A stretch of DNA of 64,000 bases. Origin: Pseudomonas sp. GOM7. GTDB taxonomy: Bacteria > Pseudomonadota > Gammaproteobacteria > Pseudomonadales > Pseudomonadaceae. The stretch covers positions 1,364,001 through 1,428,000 of the forward strand of contig NZ_CP113519.1 in assembly GCF_026723825.1 (NCBI RefSeq), in the 5' to 3' direction. Shown here one piece after another: positions 18,457-27,293 of this stretch (within the stretch, counting starts at the first letter, position 1; each line of letters opens with the position of its first letter). A program made the position numbers and the translations under genes. The notes beneath the pieces were generated by a model that saw only the letters and a list, made by a program, of their open reading frames with translations, had not been told where the DNA came from and made no database searches.

Positions 18457-18972
18457 TGCCCTCCACGCGGGTGCGCCGTGCGCACCGAACGCCGTTGCAG
18501 TGAAGCGTCCGTGGTGCGCGTAGCGCACCCTACAGTGCGGTCGGTGCCTTCACGCGTAGGGTGCGCTGTGCGCACCGAACGCCGTTGCAGCGAAGTGTTC
18601 ATGGTGCGCGTAGCGCACCCTACAGTGCGGTCGGTGCCTTCACGCGTAGGGTGCGCCGTGCGCACCGAAGGTCGTTGCAGTGAAGCGTCCATGGTGCGCG
18701 CAGCGCACCCTACAGTGCGGCCGATGCCTTCACGCGTAGGGTGCGCCGTGCGCACCGAACCTCGTTGCAGCGAAGCGTCCGTGGTGCGCGCAGCGCACCC
18801 TACAGTGCGGTCGGTGCCATCACACCGTAGGGTGCGCTGTGCGCACCGAAAGCCGTTGCAGCGAAGTGTTCATGGTGCGCGTAGCGCACCCTACAGTGCG
18901 GCCGGTGCCTTCACGCGTAGGGTGCGCCGTGCGCACCGAAGGTCGTTGCAGTGAAGCGTCCATGGTGCGCAC
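18457..18972. repeat. 90-bp tandem repeat array of REP-like palindromes
   Basis: The module CGCACCGAA recurs at 18481, 18571, 18661, 18751, 18842 and 18932, a 90-bp period with one 91-bp step. Each unit holds two palindromic parts, GGGTGCGC-y-GTGCGCACC and GGTGCGCG-y-AGCGCACCCTAC, joined by a GTTGCAG-r-GAAG linker. Units differ at a few percent of positions. Single copies of the palindrome occur at 7906 and 21359. The array fills the gap between tdm and the PAS chemoreceptor gene and should fold into serial hairpins in tdm-derived mRNA. Confidence 0.9.
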
Positions 18973-18980
18973 CCAGGGCA

Positions 18981-21326
18981 TCAGGCCCTGACCCGGCTCT
19001 TGTCCGGGTCATAGGCCACGGTGCCGGTGGCGACCGTGGCACCGATGCGCTTCTGCTGACCGTCGAGCTTGCCGACTTCCACGCGGGTGCCGGGCGTGCA
19101 GTAGTCCACCGCCAGGCGGCACAGGGCGATGTTCTTGCCCAGCACAGGGGAGCGCGTGGCGCTGGTGATCACGCCGACCTGGGCGCGGCCGACATGCACG
19201 CAGTCGCCGTGGGCGGCCGGCTCGTTGCCGTCCAGCGCCAGGCCGACCAGTTGCTGCATTGGGTGCTCCTTGCGCCGCAGCAGGGCGTCGCGACCGATGA
19301 AGTCGTCCTGCTTGCTCTTGAGCGGTACGCAGAAACCGATGCCCGCCTCGAACGGATCGGTCTGGTCGTCGAACTCGTAGCCGGCGAAGATCAGCCCGGC
19401 CTCGATGCGCAGCATGTCCAGCGCATGCAGGCCGAGCGGCGCCAGGCCCAGCGGCTCGCCCAGTTGCCAGAGGCGCTGCCAGACCTTCATCGCATCGTTC
19501 GGGTGGCACCAGATCTCATAGCCCAGTTCGCCGGTGTAGCCGGTGCGCGAGACCATCAGCGGCGCGCCGTCGTAGCCGTCCAGCCGGCCGATGAGAAAAC
19601 GGAACCAGCCCAGCTCCTCCAGCCTGGGCTGAGTGCCCGGCGTCCAGATCATCTGCTTGAGCAATTCGCGCGATAGCGGGCCTTGCACGGCGATATTGTT
19701 GATCTGCTCGGAGGCGGACTTGATCCACACCTTCATGCCCAGCTTCTCGGCCTGCTGGCGTAGCCAGTCGCCGCCGAAGTCCTCGCCGCCGATCCAGCGG
19801 AAGGCGTCGGAGCCGAGGCGCAGCAGCGTGCCGTCGTCAAGCATGCCGCCGTGCTCATAGCACATGGCGCTGTACACCACCTGGCCAACCGCCAGCTTGC
19901 GCACGTCGCGGGTCAGGCAATGGTTGAGCAGGGCCTCGGCATCCGGGCCGAGCACCTCGAACTTGCGCAGGGCGGATAGGTCCATCACCGCCACCCGCTC
20001 GCGGCAGGCGTGGTATTCGGCCAGGGTGCCGTAGCCGTCGAACTGGGTGGGCGTCCACCAGCCGCGATAGTCGACGAACTGGCGGGTGAGGGCGGATGTG
20101 CCCGGGTGAAAGCCGCTTTCGCGGGTCAGCACCGGGTCGGCGTCGGGCGTCTTGCGGTTGGCCATGGCGATACTGAAGCGCTCCTTGTCGGCATACACGC
20201 GGATATGGATGTCGGTCGGCTGCCAGCCGTTGGCCGGGTCGATGTCGTCCGGGCAGGAACTGTTGGCGCACACCAGCTCACGCTGTGCGCGCAGCAGCAC
20301 ATAGTCGCCGGGGCGCGACCAGGGCTCATCCAGCGTAAGCTGCTGGTGCGCATCGACCCCGGTGTTGAAGAAGAAGTTGATTGCCGGCCAGCCGCGCCGC
20401 CCCTGCACGCCATGGGCGGCGAGGGCACGGCTGAGGTTGTCGCTGCAGTTGGCGTGGCCGAAATAGCCCTGCGCCTCGTAGTAGCGCGCCGTGCAGGCCA
20501 GGGCGAAGGTGTCGTGGCGGCCCACCGTGTCGCGTACCACCTCCAACATCGGTTGCAGGTCGCGATCATAGAAGCGGCTGAACAGGCCCGGGCCGGGGTA
20601 GGCGTTGCCATTCAGGGTACGGGTGACGGTGGGGTCGAGGTCGATCTCGCGGCCGGCATCGAGGCCGCGCCGGTCGAAGGCGACGAAGTCCGAGCACTGC
20701 CGGCCGGCGACGTCGATCACCTGGATGTACTGGCCGGCCGCGACCACATAGTCGCGTGCCGTGCCGGGGGCGATGGTGAACTCGTCGAGCACTTCGCCGA
20801 GGGGCGCTGGCAGGGTGGGGATCAGCAGGCTCGACGGGTTGGCGCGCTGAATGATCAGGCGCAGCTCGCTGGCGCGCTGCTGGCTGTCCACCGCTGTCTG
20901 TCCGCCTGGGGCGGCAACGACCACCAGCAAGGCTGCGTCAGCGGTGAGGCTGCGAGTGAAACCGGCGGGTGTACCCGCCTGCCAGAGGCGCGCGGCCATG
21001 GGCAGGTGGCGGCAGTCGATGTGGCGTTTGAGCAGACCACTGGCGACCTGTTGTGATTCGCGGCTGCCATCGCTGAGCAGGCGCGCGATGAAATCGGCGC
21101 TGGGGCTGCTTGGCAGGCCGAGGGCAGCGAGCGCCTCGCGACCCGTTTCGTCGAAGGCCAGTAGCTCGGCCAACTGGTCGCCCTCCAGATCGATCACCTC
21201 GAGGTGGTCACCCGGCTCCAGGGCGATCACCGTCAGGCCGCCAGGGGCGACGCGGTGGCGCTCCAGGCCGGGGGCACGGGCGAACAGAGCCGGCTCGTAT
21301 GGCCGGGAAATCACGGGCATCTGCAT
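18981..21326 (-). CDS. tdm: Trimethylamine N-oxide demethylase Tdm
   Basis: A 781-residue cytoplasmic enzyme with two parts: an N-terminal DUF1989-type region (residues about 1-380, including VIDVAGRQCSDFVAFDRRGL and NFFFNTGVDAHQQL) and a C-terminal GcvT-like tetrahydrofolate-binding region (about 400-780, including RVAVMDLSALRKFEVLGPDA and SRTGYTGELGYEIWC). This fusion is the hallmark of Tdm, which splits TMAO into dimethylamine and formaldehyde, the latter captured by folate. ATG 21326 is preferred (AGGTG 7 bp upstream); an ATG at 21374 adds residues encoded by a REP-like repeat. It lies 69 bp downstream of tmm on the same strand, and its product feeds dmmABCD. Confidence 0.9.
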   Translation of the reverse strand: MQMPVISRPYEPALFARAPGLERHRVAPGGLTVIALEPGDHLEVIDLEGDQLAELLAFDETGREALAALGLPSSPSADFIARLLSDGSRESQQVASGLLKRHIDCRHLPMAARLWQAGTPAGFTRSLTADAALLVVVAAPGGQTAVDSQQRASELRLIIQRANPSSLLIPTLPAPLGEVLDEFTIAPGTARDYVVAAGQYIQVIDVAGRQCSDFVAFDRRGLDAGREIDLDPTVTRTLNGNAYPGPGLFSRFYDRDLQPMLEVVRDTVGRHDTFALACTARYYEAQGYFGHANCSDNLSRALAAHGVQGRRGWPAINFFFNTGVDAHQQLTLDEPWSRPGDYVLLRAQRELVCANSSCPDDIDPANGWQPTDIHIRVYADKERFSIAMANRKTPDADPVLTRESGFHPGTSALTRQFVDYRGWWTPTQFDGYGTLAEYHACRERVAVMDLSALRKFEVLGPDAEALLNHCLTRDVRKLAVGQVVYSAMCYEHGGMLDDGTLLRLGSDAFRWIGGEDFGGDWLRQQAEKLGMKVWIKSASEQINNIAVQGPLSRELLKQMIWTPGTQPRLEELGWFRFLIGRLDGYDGAPLMVSRTGYTGELGYEIWCHPNDAMKVWQRLWQLGEPLGLAPLGLHALDMLRIEAGLIFAGYEFDDQTDPFEAGIGFCVPLKSKQDDFIGRDALLRRKEHPMQQLVGLALDGNEPAAHGDCVHVGRAQVGVITSATRSPVLGKNIALCRLAVDYCTPGTRVEVGKLDGQQKRIGATVATGTVAYDPDKSRVRA

Positions 21327-21358
21327 GCAAGGCACCTGGGTTCTTATGGATGGCTGCC

Positions 21359-21379
21359 GGTGCGCACGGCGCACCCTAC
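21359..21379. repeat. Solo REP-like palindrome between tmm and tdm
   Basis: GGTGCGCACGGCGCACCCTAC is another copy of the array module, in the short tmm-tdm gap, where it could form a hairpin in the joint mRNA. Confidence 0.6.
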
Positions 21380-21395
21380 GGGGCGTGCGCGGCGC

Positions 21396-22766
21396 TCAGC
21401 CCACGGCCTTGATGGCTGTCTGCGGCGAGTCGGCCAGGTAGGCTTCGAGGGAATCATCCAGCGCCTCCAGCCAGGGGGTGTGATGGGGCGTGGCCAGGGT
21501 GCCGGTCATCAGCGAGCGGTGGCACTTGTTGCGGTAGCCCATGATGTCCTCGTACTTGTCGTGCTTCCAGTCGAGGAAGGTGCGGTTCACCGCGGCGATG
21601 TCGAAGCTGGGGTAGTCGGTGGCGTCGATCAGGGTCTGGATGTACTTGCCCTGGAACTCGAACATTTCCTGGGCGTTCTTCAGGGTCAGTTCCTCTTCGC
21701 GCCAGGCCTGGTCTTCGGCGTGCATGGCGGCGTGGTCGGGCAGGGCGATGCGCCCGAGGATCACGTCGCGGGCGTACCAGGCCTGGGCGTCGAACATGTT
21801 GAAGCTGTACCACTGATCCTGCATACCGAGGTAGATCAGCTTGGGGTTGTCCTCCCAGAACACGCCCTTGTACAGATTCAGCGGCCACAGGCGGTTGTCG
21901 GTCTTCAGGCGCAGGTTCTCGGCCAGGAAGGGGAAGTGGTGCTTGTAGCCGGTACACAGGACGATGGCATCGACGTGCTTGCTGGTGCCGTCGGCAAAGA
22001 ACGCAGTGCTGCCTTTGACGTGGCTCAGCAGCGGTTTTTCCTCCCAGTTTTCCGGCCACTTGTAGCCCATCGGCGCGCTGCGGTAGCAACTGGTGATCGA
22101 GCGGGCGCCGTACTTGTAGCACTGCGAGCCGATGTCCTCGGCCGAGTAGCTGGAACCGACGATGAGCACATCCTTGCCCTTGAATTCCAGCGCATCGCGA
22201 AAATCATGGGCATGCAGTACGCGCCCGGCGAAGCTCTCGAAACCCTCGAAGTAAGGCACATTGGGGGTGGAGAAGTGGCCGCTGGCGACCACCACGTAGT
22301 CGAAGCGCTCGGTACGGGTGAGGTCGTGGTCGTAGCTGTGCACGGTGACCTCGAACTGGCCGCTGGCTTCGTCGAAGACCACCCCGCGCACGGTGCTGTT
22401 GAACTGGATGTACTTGCGCACGCCGGCCTTTTCGACGCGGCCCTTGATGTAGTCCCACAGCACTTCGCGCGGCGGGTAGGAGCCCATCGGGCGACCGAAG
22501 TGCTCGTCGAAGGTGTAGTCGGCGAACTCCAGGCATTCCTTCGGCCCGTTCGACCACAGGTAGCGGTACATGCTGCCGTGTACCGGCTCGCCGTGTTCGT
22601 CGAGACCGGTGCGCCAGGTGTAGTTCCACATGCCACCCCAGTCGCTCTGCTTTTCGAAGCAGACCAGTTCGGGAATCTCCGCCCCCTTGGCAGCGGCGGA
22701 CTGGAAGGCGCGAAGCTGGGCCAGGCCGCAGGGGCCGGCGCCGATGATGGCGATGCGAGTGGTCAT
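21396..22766 (-). CDS. tmm: Trimethylamine monooxygenase Tmm (flavin-containing)
   Basis: A 456-residue flavin monooxygenase oxidising trimethylamine to TMAO with NADPH and oxygen. The FAD-binding GxGxxG is at the N-terminus ([17 protein letters not shown]), the NADPH-binding GxSxxA-like motif is [16 protein letters not shown] (about residue 205), and the family fingerprint region reads [12 protein letters not shown]. Trp and Tyr-rich stretches ([34 protein letters not shown]) match bacterial Tmm rather than Baeyer-Villiger enzymes. It is the first gene of the tmm-tdm unit and diverges from a NarX/NarL-like two-component system, with a candidate NarL-type site between them. Confidence 0.92.
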   Translation of the reverse strand: MTTRIAIIGAGPCGLAQLRAFQSAAAKGAEIPELVCFEKQSDWGGMWNYTWRTGLDEHGEPVHGSMYRYLWSNGPKECLEFADYTFDEHFGRPMGSYPPREVLWDYIKGRVEKAGVRKYIQFNSTVRGVVFDEASGQFEVTVHSYDHDLTRTERFDYVVVASGHFSTPNVPYFEGFESFAGRVLHAHDFRDALEFKGKDVLIVGSSYSAEDIGSQCYKYGARSITSCYRSAPMGYKWPENWEEKPLLSHVKGSTAFFADGTSKHVDAIVLCTGYKHHFPFLAENLRLKTDNRLWPLNLYKGVFWEDNPKLIYLGMQDQWYSFNMFDAQAWYARDVILGRIALPDHAAMHAEDQAWREEELTLKNAQEMFEFQGKYIQTLIDATDYPSFDIAAVNRTFLDWKHDKYEDIMGYRNKCHRSLMTGTLATPHHTPWLEALDDSLEAYLADSPQTAIKAVG

Positions 22767-22872
22767 GGAAGCTCTCCCGTGCGGATCGTTTTGATGATTG
22801 TCAGGAATTGAAATTTCCTCGTGAGAATTACCTTACGGGCTCAGCACCCCATCGCAATTCGCCCGTTGGGGA

Positions 22873-22888
22873 TACCTCCTTGGGGGTA
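22873..22888. promoter_or_regulatory. NarL-type 7-2-7 inverted heptamer site
   Basis: TACCTCC-TT-GGGGGTA is a 7-2-7 inverted repeat fitting the TACYYMT-type heptamers bound by NarL-family regulators. It lies in the 300-bp gap between tmm and the sensor kinase, about 107 bp upstream of the tmm start. The co-located NarL-like response regulator is the obvious candidate ligand. Confidence 0.6.
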
Positions 22889-23011
22889 ATCGAAGCAGGG
22901 GCGCTGCCCTGATCGGAGGCGCGCTGGCGTCGGATTGGTGCAGATGCAGGTAGGTGGATAAATTCCTATAGAGAATTTTTCTTTCTTTCAGTGTGATCTG
23001 TTCCGTGCGGA

Positions 23012-23030
23012 TGGGGCATGGAACTTGCTG
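23012..23030 (+). promoter_or_regulatory. Sigma-54-like promoter of the sensor kinase operon
   Basis: TGGGGCATGGAACTTGCTG has GG-N10-GC spacing, a GGCA -24 core and a perfect TTGCT -12 box, 38 bp before the kinase ATG. One mismatch in the -24 box makes it slightly weaker than the other three. Confidence 0.55.
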
Positions 23031-23066
23031 AAGCCTGCTGAGAATCCCCGCTCGAACGGAGGCTGG

Positions 23067-24173
23067 ATGTTCCAGGCGTTGTTGCGTTCCCTGCTCACCG
23101 TGCACCCGGCCAGGCCGGTCGAGACGGCATTGCCTGCCTATCGCCAGGCGCTGCTGGAGCTGCCGTTGCGCGCCCTGCAGCAGGGCAGCATCGAAGCCCC
23201 CCTGCGTGCCTTGCTGCCACTGCTGGAGGACGCCCTGCAGGCCACACAGGTCAGCCTGTTGCTGCCGCAGGCGGGAGTGCTGGGTTGGCGTCTGTTGGGC
23301 GAGCCGTTGCCTTGCACCGATGGCGTTCATGACCTGGCGGGTGTGTCGCCGGGGTCGCTGCAGCTATGCGGGCGCTGTCTGGAGCAGGGACGCTTTCTCG
23401 CCCTGTGCGGTTTGCACCTGGAACAGCAGCGCGTCGCCTCGCTGCAGGTGGCATTCGCCCGGCGCCCCGATGCCCGTCAGCGCGAGTGTCTGCGCCTGAT
23501 CGGCCGGCAACTGGCCGAGGTGCTGCAGGCCTTCGCCGAGGAACGCCGTTTGCGCCGCAGCGAGCTGAGTGCCGAGCGTGGCGTGCTGGCGCGCGAGCTG
23601 CACGATTCGGTGGCGCAACAGCTCGGTTACCTGCAGATTCGCAGCAGCCGCCTGCAGCAGGTGCTGGCCGATCCGCAGCAACGCGAACAGGCCGATGCCA
23701 TGCTCGACGATCTGCGCGACACCCTGCGCACCCTGCAACGCCAGGTGCGCGAACTGATCAGCAGCGCGCGCCTGACCATGGATGGCCGCACCTTGCGCCA
23801 GGCCCTGGAGGCGTCTGTCGCCGAGTTCGCCCGTAGCAGCAGTTGCGTGTTCAGCCTGGACAATCGCCTCCCTGGGCACTGCCTGCCGGCCGAGAGCGAA
23901 CTGCAGGTGCTGCAGATCGTCCGCGAGGCACTGGCCAACGTGGTGCGCCACTCCCATGCCCGGCAGGTATGGATTCGCCTGTGGCCGAGCGCCGACGGTG
24001 GCGCCGTCGAGGTGTGCGACGACGGTGTCGGCCTGCCGCAGCAGTTGCCGCCGACGGGGCATTTCGGCCTGCACATCATGCGTGAGCGTGCCGCCGCCAT
24101 TGGCGCCGAGTTGCGCATCGAGTCGGCACCGACGGGCGGCACGCGCGTGCTGTTGCGCTGGGGGGTGGCATGA
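23067..24173 (+). CDS. NarX-like soluble sensor histidine kinase
   Basis: About 368 residues without membrane helices. Residues 1-155 contain a GAF-like sensing region with several cysteines (LCGRCLEQGRF, ALCGLHLEQQ). The HisKA_3 dimerisation box is GVLARELHDSVAQQ (His about 179) and the ATPase region carries REALANVVRHSHA and CDDGVGLP, ending GGTRVLLRWG. It resembles the NarX/DegS family. ATG 23067 has GGAGG just upstream and is preferred to the ATG at 23025. It overlaps the response regulator gene by 4 bp and diverges from tmm. A cytoplasmic signal such as an amine, TMAO or redox state is inferred, not shown. Confidence 0.85.
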   Translation: MFQALLRSLLTVHPARPVETALPAYRQALLELPLRALQQGSIEAPLRALLPLLEDALQATQVSLLLPQAGVLGWRLLGEPLPCTDGVHDLAGVSPGSLQLCGRCLEQGRFLALCGLHLEQQRVASLQVAFARRPDARQRECLRLIGRQLAEVLQAFAEERRLRRSELSAERGVLARELHDSVAQQLGYLQIRSSRLQQVLADPQQREQADAMLDDLRDTLRTLQRQVRELISSARLTMDGRTLRQALEASVAEFARSSSCVFSLDNRLPGHCLPAESELQVLQIVREALANVVRHSHARQVWIRLWPSADGGAVEVCDDGVGLPQQLPPTGHFGLHIMRERAAAIGAELRIESAPTGGTRVLLRWGVA

Positions 24174-24820
24174 ACGCGCCTTTCGACCTGCTGCTGATCG
24201 ACGATCACCCCATGCTGCGCCGTGGCCTGGCCGAGCTGTTCGAGAGTAGCGGCGAGTTTCGCGTGGTTGGCAGCGTGTCCACTGGCCGCGAGGGCATCGC
24301 CCTGGCACGCGCGCTGAACCCGGCGCTGATCCTGCTCGACCTGCACATGCCGGGGCAGGGTGGCCTGGAGACCCTTGAGTGCCTCAAGCGCGACCAGCCG
24401 GAAATCAGCGTCATGGTGCTCAGCGCCTCGGCAGCGCGCGAGGATGTGCTGCCGGCATTGCGGGCAGGCGCCGACGGCTACCTGCTCAAGGACAGCGAGC
24501 CGGAAGAGCTGCTGGCGGCGGTCAGTGCCTGTGCTCATGGCCAGAGCCGGCTTGACCCGGCCCTTTCACGACTGCTCGCCAGCAGCCTCGGCGAGCGCGA
24601 CGCCGCTGCCCCAGTGGCGCGTATCGAACTCACCGAGCGCGAGCGGCAGACCCTGGCGCTGATCGCCGAAGGTTTCAGCAACAAGCTGATCGGCCGCCAG
24701 CTCGGTATCAGCGATGGCACCGTGAAGGTCTACGTCAAGCACCTGCTGAGCAAGCTCAACCTGCGCTCGCGCCTGGAGCTGGCGGCCTGGGTGCATCGTC
24801 ATTCGGGGGAATTTCCATGA
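24170..24820 (+). CDS. NarL/FixJ family response regulator
   Basis: A 216-residue two-domain regulator. The receiver domain has acidic residues LIDDHP, the phospho-acceptor Asp57 in ILLDLHMPG, Ser/Thr in VLSAS and the lysine in YLLKDSEPEE. The C-terminal LuxR-type helix-turn-helix reads LTERERQTLALIAEGFSNK to VKVYVKHLLSKLNLRSR. It is translationally coupled to the kinase upstream (ATGA) and to the PAS gene downstream (ATGA). It probably controls tmm through the 7-2-7 site at 22873. Confidence 0.9.
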   Translation: MNAPFDLLLIDDHPMLRRGLAELFESSGEFRVVGSVSTGREGIALARALNPALILLDLHMPGQGGLETLECLKRDQPEISVMVLSASAAREDVLPALRAGADGYLLKDSEPEELLAAVSACAHGQSRLDPALSRLLASSLGERDAAAPVARIELTERERQTLALIAEGFSNKLIGRQLGISDGTVKVYVKHLLSKLNLRSRLELAAWVHRHSGEFP

Positions 24821-25590
24821 AGGGGTTGCTGCATTGGCTGGTGGCCCGGCTACCCTGGCCGGGCGCCGACGAATTGCCCCTGGCGCTGATCCAGCTCGAC
24901 GGGCAAGGGCGGCTGTGCCGGGTCAATCGTGGCTGGGAGACCTTCAGCGGCTATCGCGCTGGCGAGTGCATTGGGCGTGAGCACGAGGCCTTTCTGCATC
25001 TGGAGGATCACGTCGCCTGGCAGCTTGGCCTGCATGGCCTGACCCCGACGCAACCCCTCTGGAGCGGTTGCCTGCGCTATACCACACGGGCCGGCGAACT
25101 GCGCTGGGCCGATGTACGTGCACGGCGCTGTGCCACGGATCATCTGCTCACCTTGAGCGACGTCAGCGCGCAGATGCCGCAGCGCGAACGGTTGCTGGCG
25201 CGCCATCGCAGCCTGAGCAATCTGCTCGACGGCCTGCCGGCCATGGTCTATCGCTGCCGCAACAACCGCCACTGGAGCATGGAGTACGTCAGTGCCGGTT
25301 GCCTGGAGCTGACCGGCTACTCGGCCGAGCGGCTGATCGACAGCCAGGATCTGACCTACAACGGGCTGATCCATCCGCACGACCGCGAACAGGTCTGGCG
25401 TGGCGTGCAGGATGGCTTGCGGGCACGGCGGCCCTTCGTGCTCGAATATCGCCTGCTGTGCGCCGATGGGCGGGAGAAGTGGGTCAGTGAGCGGGGCTGT
25501 GGGGTGTATTCGGATCTGGGGGAGGTGTTGGGATTGGAGGGCGTGGTGATGGAGCGTGGGGTGGAGGTGGTGAGGCAGATGGTGGTTTAG
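24817..25590 (+). CDS. Dual PAS-domain protein without output domain
   Basis: A 257-residue soluble protein with two PAS domains: residues about 20-120 (LIQLDGQGRLCRVNRGWETF) and about 130-245 (YVSAGCLELTGYSAERLIDS, then PAS_3-like EYRLLCADGREKWVSERG). No kinase, GGDEF, EAL or DNA-binding domain follows; it stops soon after the second PAS. Codon bias weakens in the last 30 codons, which are G-rich, so it may be a truncated relic of a longer PAS-GGDEF protein. Its ATG overlaps the regulator's stop by 4 bp, so it is made with the two-component pair and may act as an accessory sensor for the kinase. Confidence 0.75.
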   Translation: MKGLLHWLVARLPWPGADELPLALIQLDGQGRLCRVNRGWETFSGYRAGECIGREHEAFLHLEDHVAWQLGLHGLTPTQPLWSGCLRYTTRAGELRWADVRARRCATDHLLTLSDVSAQMPQRERLLARHRSLSNLLDGLPAMVYRCRNNRHWSMEYVSAGCLELTGYSAERLIDSQDLTYNGLIHPHDREQVWRGVQDGLRARRPFVLEYRLLCADGREKWVSERGCGVYSDLGEVLGLEGVVMERGVEVVRQMVV

Positions 25591-25640
25591 TCTTGTTTTC
25601 GGGCATCGCCCTCTGACATACAGCAACCAAAACTCCCGTA

Positions 25641-26022
25641 GCTTGTTCTGAATTGCCGCGTTTTTGTTGATGTATTTGGCTTCGCCCTCCCGGGCGGGTG
25701 TTCTAACGCCGCTATGGTATGTTCAGATAGTTCGGGTTTCGCCCCCTCGGGCGACTCACTTTTCTTTGAAATCGGAATGCCGCCCAGCGCAAAGAAAAGT
25801 AAGCAAAAGAAACGCACCCCCGCCATCCGGAACTAGGCGTCCCCGTCATTCTTCGCTCGACTCCCCTCACTCCGGCACCGCTCCGGGGTCGGCGTACATG
25901 GGCCGTCCCTGGCCCATTACGCGGGGCCGCCATCGGTATCTCGCGGCATCCATGCCGCTCGCCCCCTGCGCAGTGCCTACGTTCGGCCTCCTGAAGGGGG
26001 AATTTGCGCGCCTGAACGAACC
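25641..26022 (-). repeat. Intergenic repeat, inverted copy (left of transposase)
   Basis: Read on the minus strand this segment starts GGTTCGTTCAGGCGCG, passes GAGCGGCATGGATGCCGCGA, GGGCCAGGGACGGCCCA and AAAGTGAGTCGCCC, and ends with CAACAAAAACGCGGCAATTC. The same order occurs on the plus strand at 27428-27692 with scattered differences. It carries nested palindromes and no convincing gene. Confidence 0.7.
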
Positions 26023-26071
26023 GGCATTCCACAGGCTGCTCGGTGTGTTCTAGTAGATACCGTCTTACCCG

Positions 26072-27046
26072 TCATCTCGCAATGGCTAGCTGCGGGTCAA
26101 AGGGTTTGCCGGATTTGAGTACGCCGTAAGCGATGCAAAGCAGCTTGCGCATGGCCGCGCAGACGATCTGTTTGCCGGCCTTGCCTCGTGCCTTTAGCCG
26201 CTTGGCCATCGCTCGGATCGCGGCGTTGTGGGTCAGGGAGACTACTGCTGGCAGGTAAAGCCCTGCACGTAACACTGAAGAGCCCATCCGCGATATGCGC
26301 ACATGCCCTTTGTGCTTCCCCGAGTCCTGCAGCTTAGGGTTCAAACCTGCAAAAGCCGTAACATCGCGACTGTCACCGAAACGTTGCATGTCGCCCAGCT
26401 CTGCCAGCAGCAACGTAGCGGTTCTGTCGGCAATGCCATCGATGCTTTTAAGCAAGTCGCGCTGGCCTCGTAGGTCATCGTTGTCATCGAAGTGCTGCTT
26501 GATCGCTTTCAGCGTCTCAGCGATCTGCTGGCGAATATGCTCAAGTACCGACCGAATCGACGCAGCGACTTTGACATCGCTGGTCACGTCCAGACGGTTC
26601 TGTTCCATGCGCTCCAACTCCTGAAGATCCTTCAGACGATGATTCAGGGCTTTGAGGCGCTTGATCTCCGGTTGCTCGGGCTTCCAGGCACGCAACTTAT
26701 GCTGATGCAGATGGCCATAATCGGCAATCAGCTTGGCGTCCACCTTGTCGGTCTTCACGCGCTGCAACTGGCTGCGGGCATAAAGCGCAATCTGCGTCGG
26801 ATTCAATACGCAGATCTTATAGTCATGCTCGTACAACCATTCAGCCAGCGCTTCGTGATAGATGCCGGTCGCCTCCATCACGATCCAAGCCTGCGGTTCA
26901 GCATGCTTGCCCAACCATTGCAGCAGAACTTTAAAGCCCTTCGGGTCGTTGCTCAGCTTGGCCTTGGTGCGATGCTTGCCATTGGCCTGAAGGGTCGCGA
27001 TGTCGAAGGTGTGCTTGGCGATGTCGATACCCACAACTGTGCTCAT
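26072..27046 (-). CDS. IS110-family transposase
   Basis: A 324-residue DEDD-type recombinase. The N-terminal RuvC-like domain shows VVGIDIAKHTFDIA (first Asp), WIVMEATGIYHEAL (Glu) and VKTDKVDAKLIADY (Asp pair). The C-terminal transposase_20 domain carries LLKSIDGIADRTATLLLAEL and FAGLNPKLQDSGKHKGHVRI, with the conserved serine region RMGSSVLRAGLY. It is full length and apparently intact. ATG 27046 has an excellent AGGAGGAG site just upstream. Members of this family move with a guide RNA made from the element's non-coding end. Confidence 0.9.
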   Translation of the reverse strand: MSTVVGIDIAKHTFDIATLQANGKHRTKAKLSNDPKGFKVLLQWLGKHAEPQAWIVMEATGIYHEALAEWLYEHDYKICVLNPTQIALYARSQLQRVKTDKVDAKLIADYGHLHQHKLRAWKPEQPEIKRLKALNHRLKDLQELERMEQNRLDVTSDVKVAASIRSVLEHIRQQIAETLKAIKQHFDDNDDLRGQRDLLKSIDGIADRTATLLLAELGDMQRFGDSRDVTAFAGLNPKLQDSGKHKGHVRISRMGSSVLRAGLYLPAVVSLTHNAAIRAMAKRLKARGKAGKQIVCAAMRKLLCIAYGVLKSGKPFDPQLAIAR

Positions 27047-27269
27047 CTCCTCCTCCTTTGGGTAGCTGATCGTCACTGCATCCGTCCAACCTTGTTTATG
27101 CGAGCTCGAGGCTCTGGATACCGTTCGGACTTACTGGATGAGTGCGGAGGAGCGCAGCGCAATCTACGTTACAGGCTCAAGGCTTCAGGGCGTACTCGGC
27201 TTGCAACTCCTCCCCCGATGATCAGTCGGGAACCATAGCCTCACTGAAAGGCTTTGGTCGAGATACAAG

Positions 27270-27293
27270 GGCGTACTCGCGAAGCAGTACGCC
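27270..27293. other. Strong hairpin in the IS non-coding end
   Basis: GGCGTACT-cgcgaagc-AGTACGCC is a perfect 8-bp stem in the roughly 380-bp non-coding region upstream of the transposase. In IS110-group elements this end encodes the bridge RNA, so the hairpin could be one of its stems. No loop-target or donor pairing was worked out. Confidence 0.4.

Noticed and set aside
18408..18954. Open frames on both strands through the 90-bp array, giving repetitive proteins
   Set aside because: The frames exist only because 90 is a multiple of 3; the DNA is a palindromic repeat array.
18457..18972. CRISPR array
   Set aside because: Units are near-identical over the full 90 bp, with no unique spacers and no cas genes.
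22833..23330. Minus-strand frame across the tmm-kinase gap
   Set aside because: It covers the regulatory gap and the kinase N-terminus in antisense, with Gln/Arg-rich shadow composition.
26056..27124. GATACCGT copies at 26056 and 27117 as ends of the insertion sequence
   Set aside because: An 8-mer match over 1 kb can be chance, and it would leave only about 70 bp upstream of the transposase.
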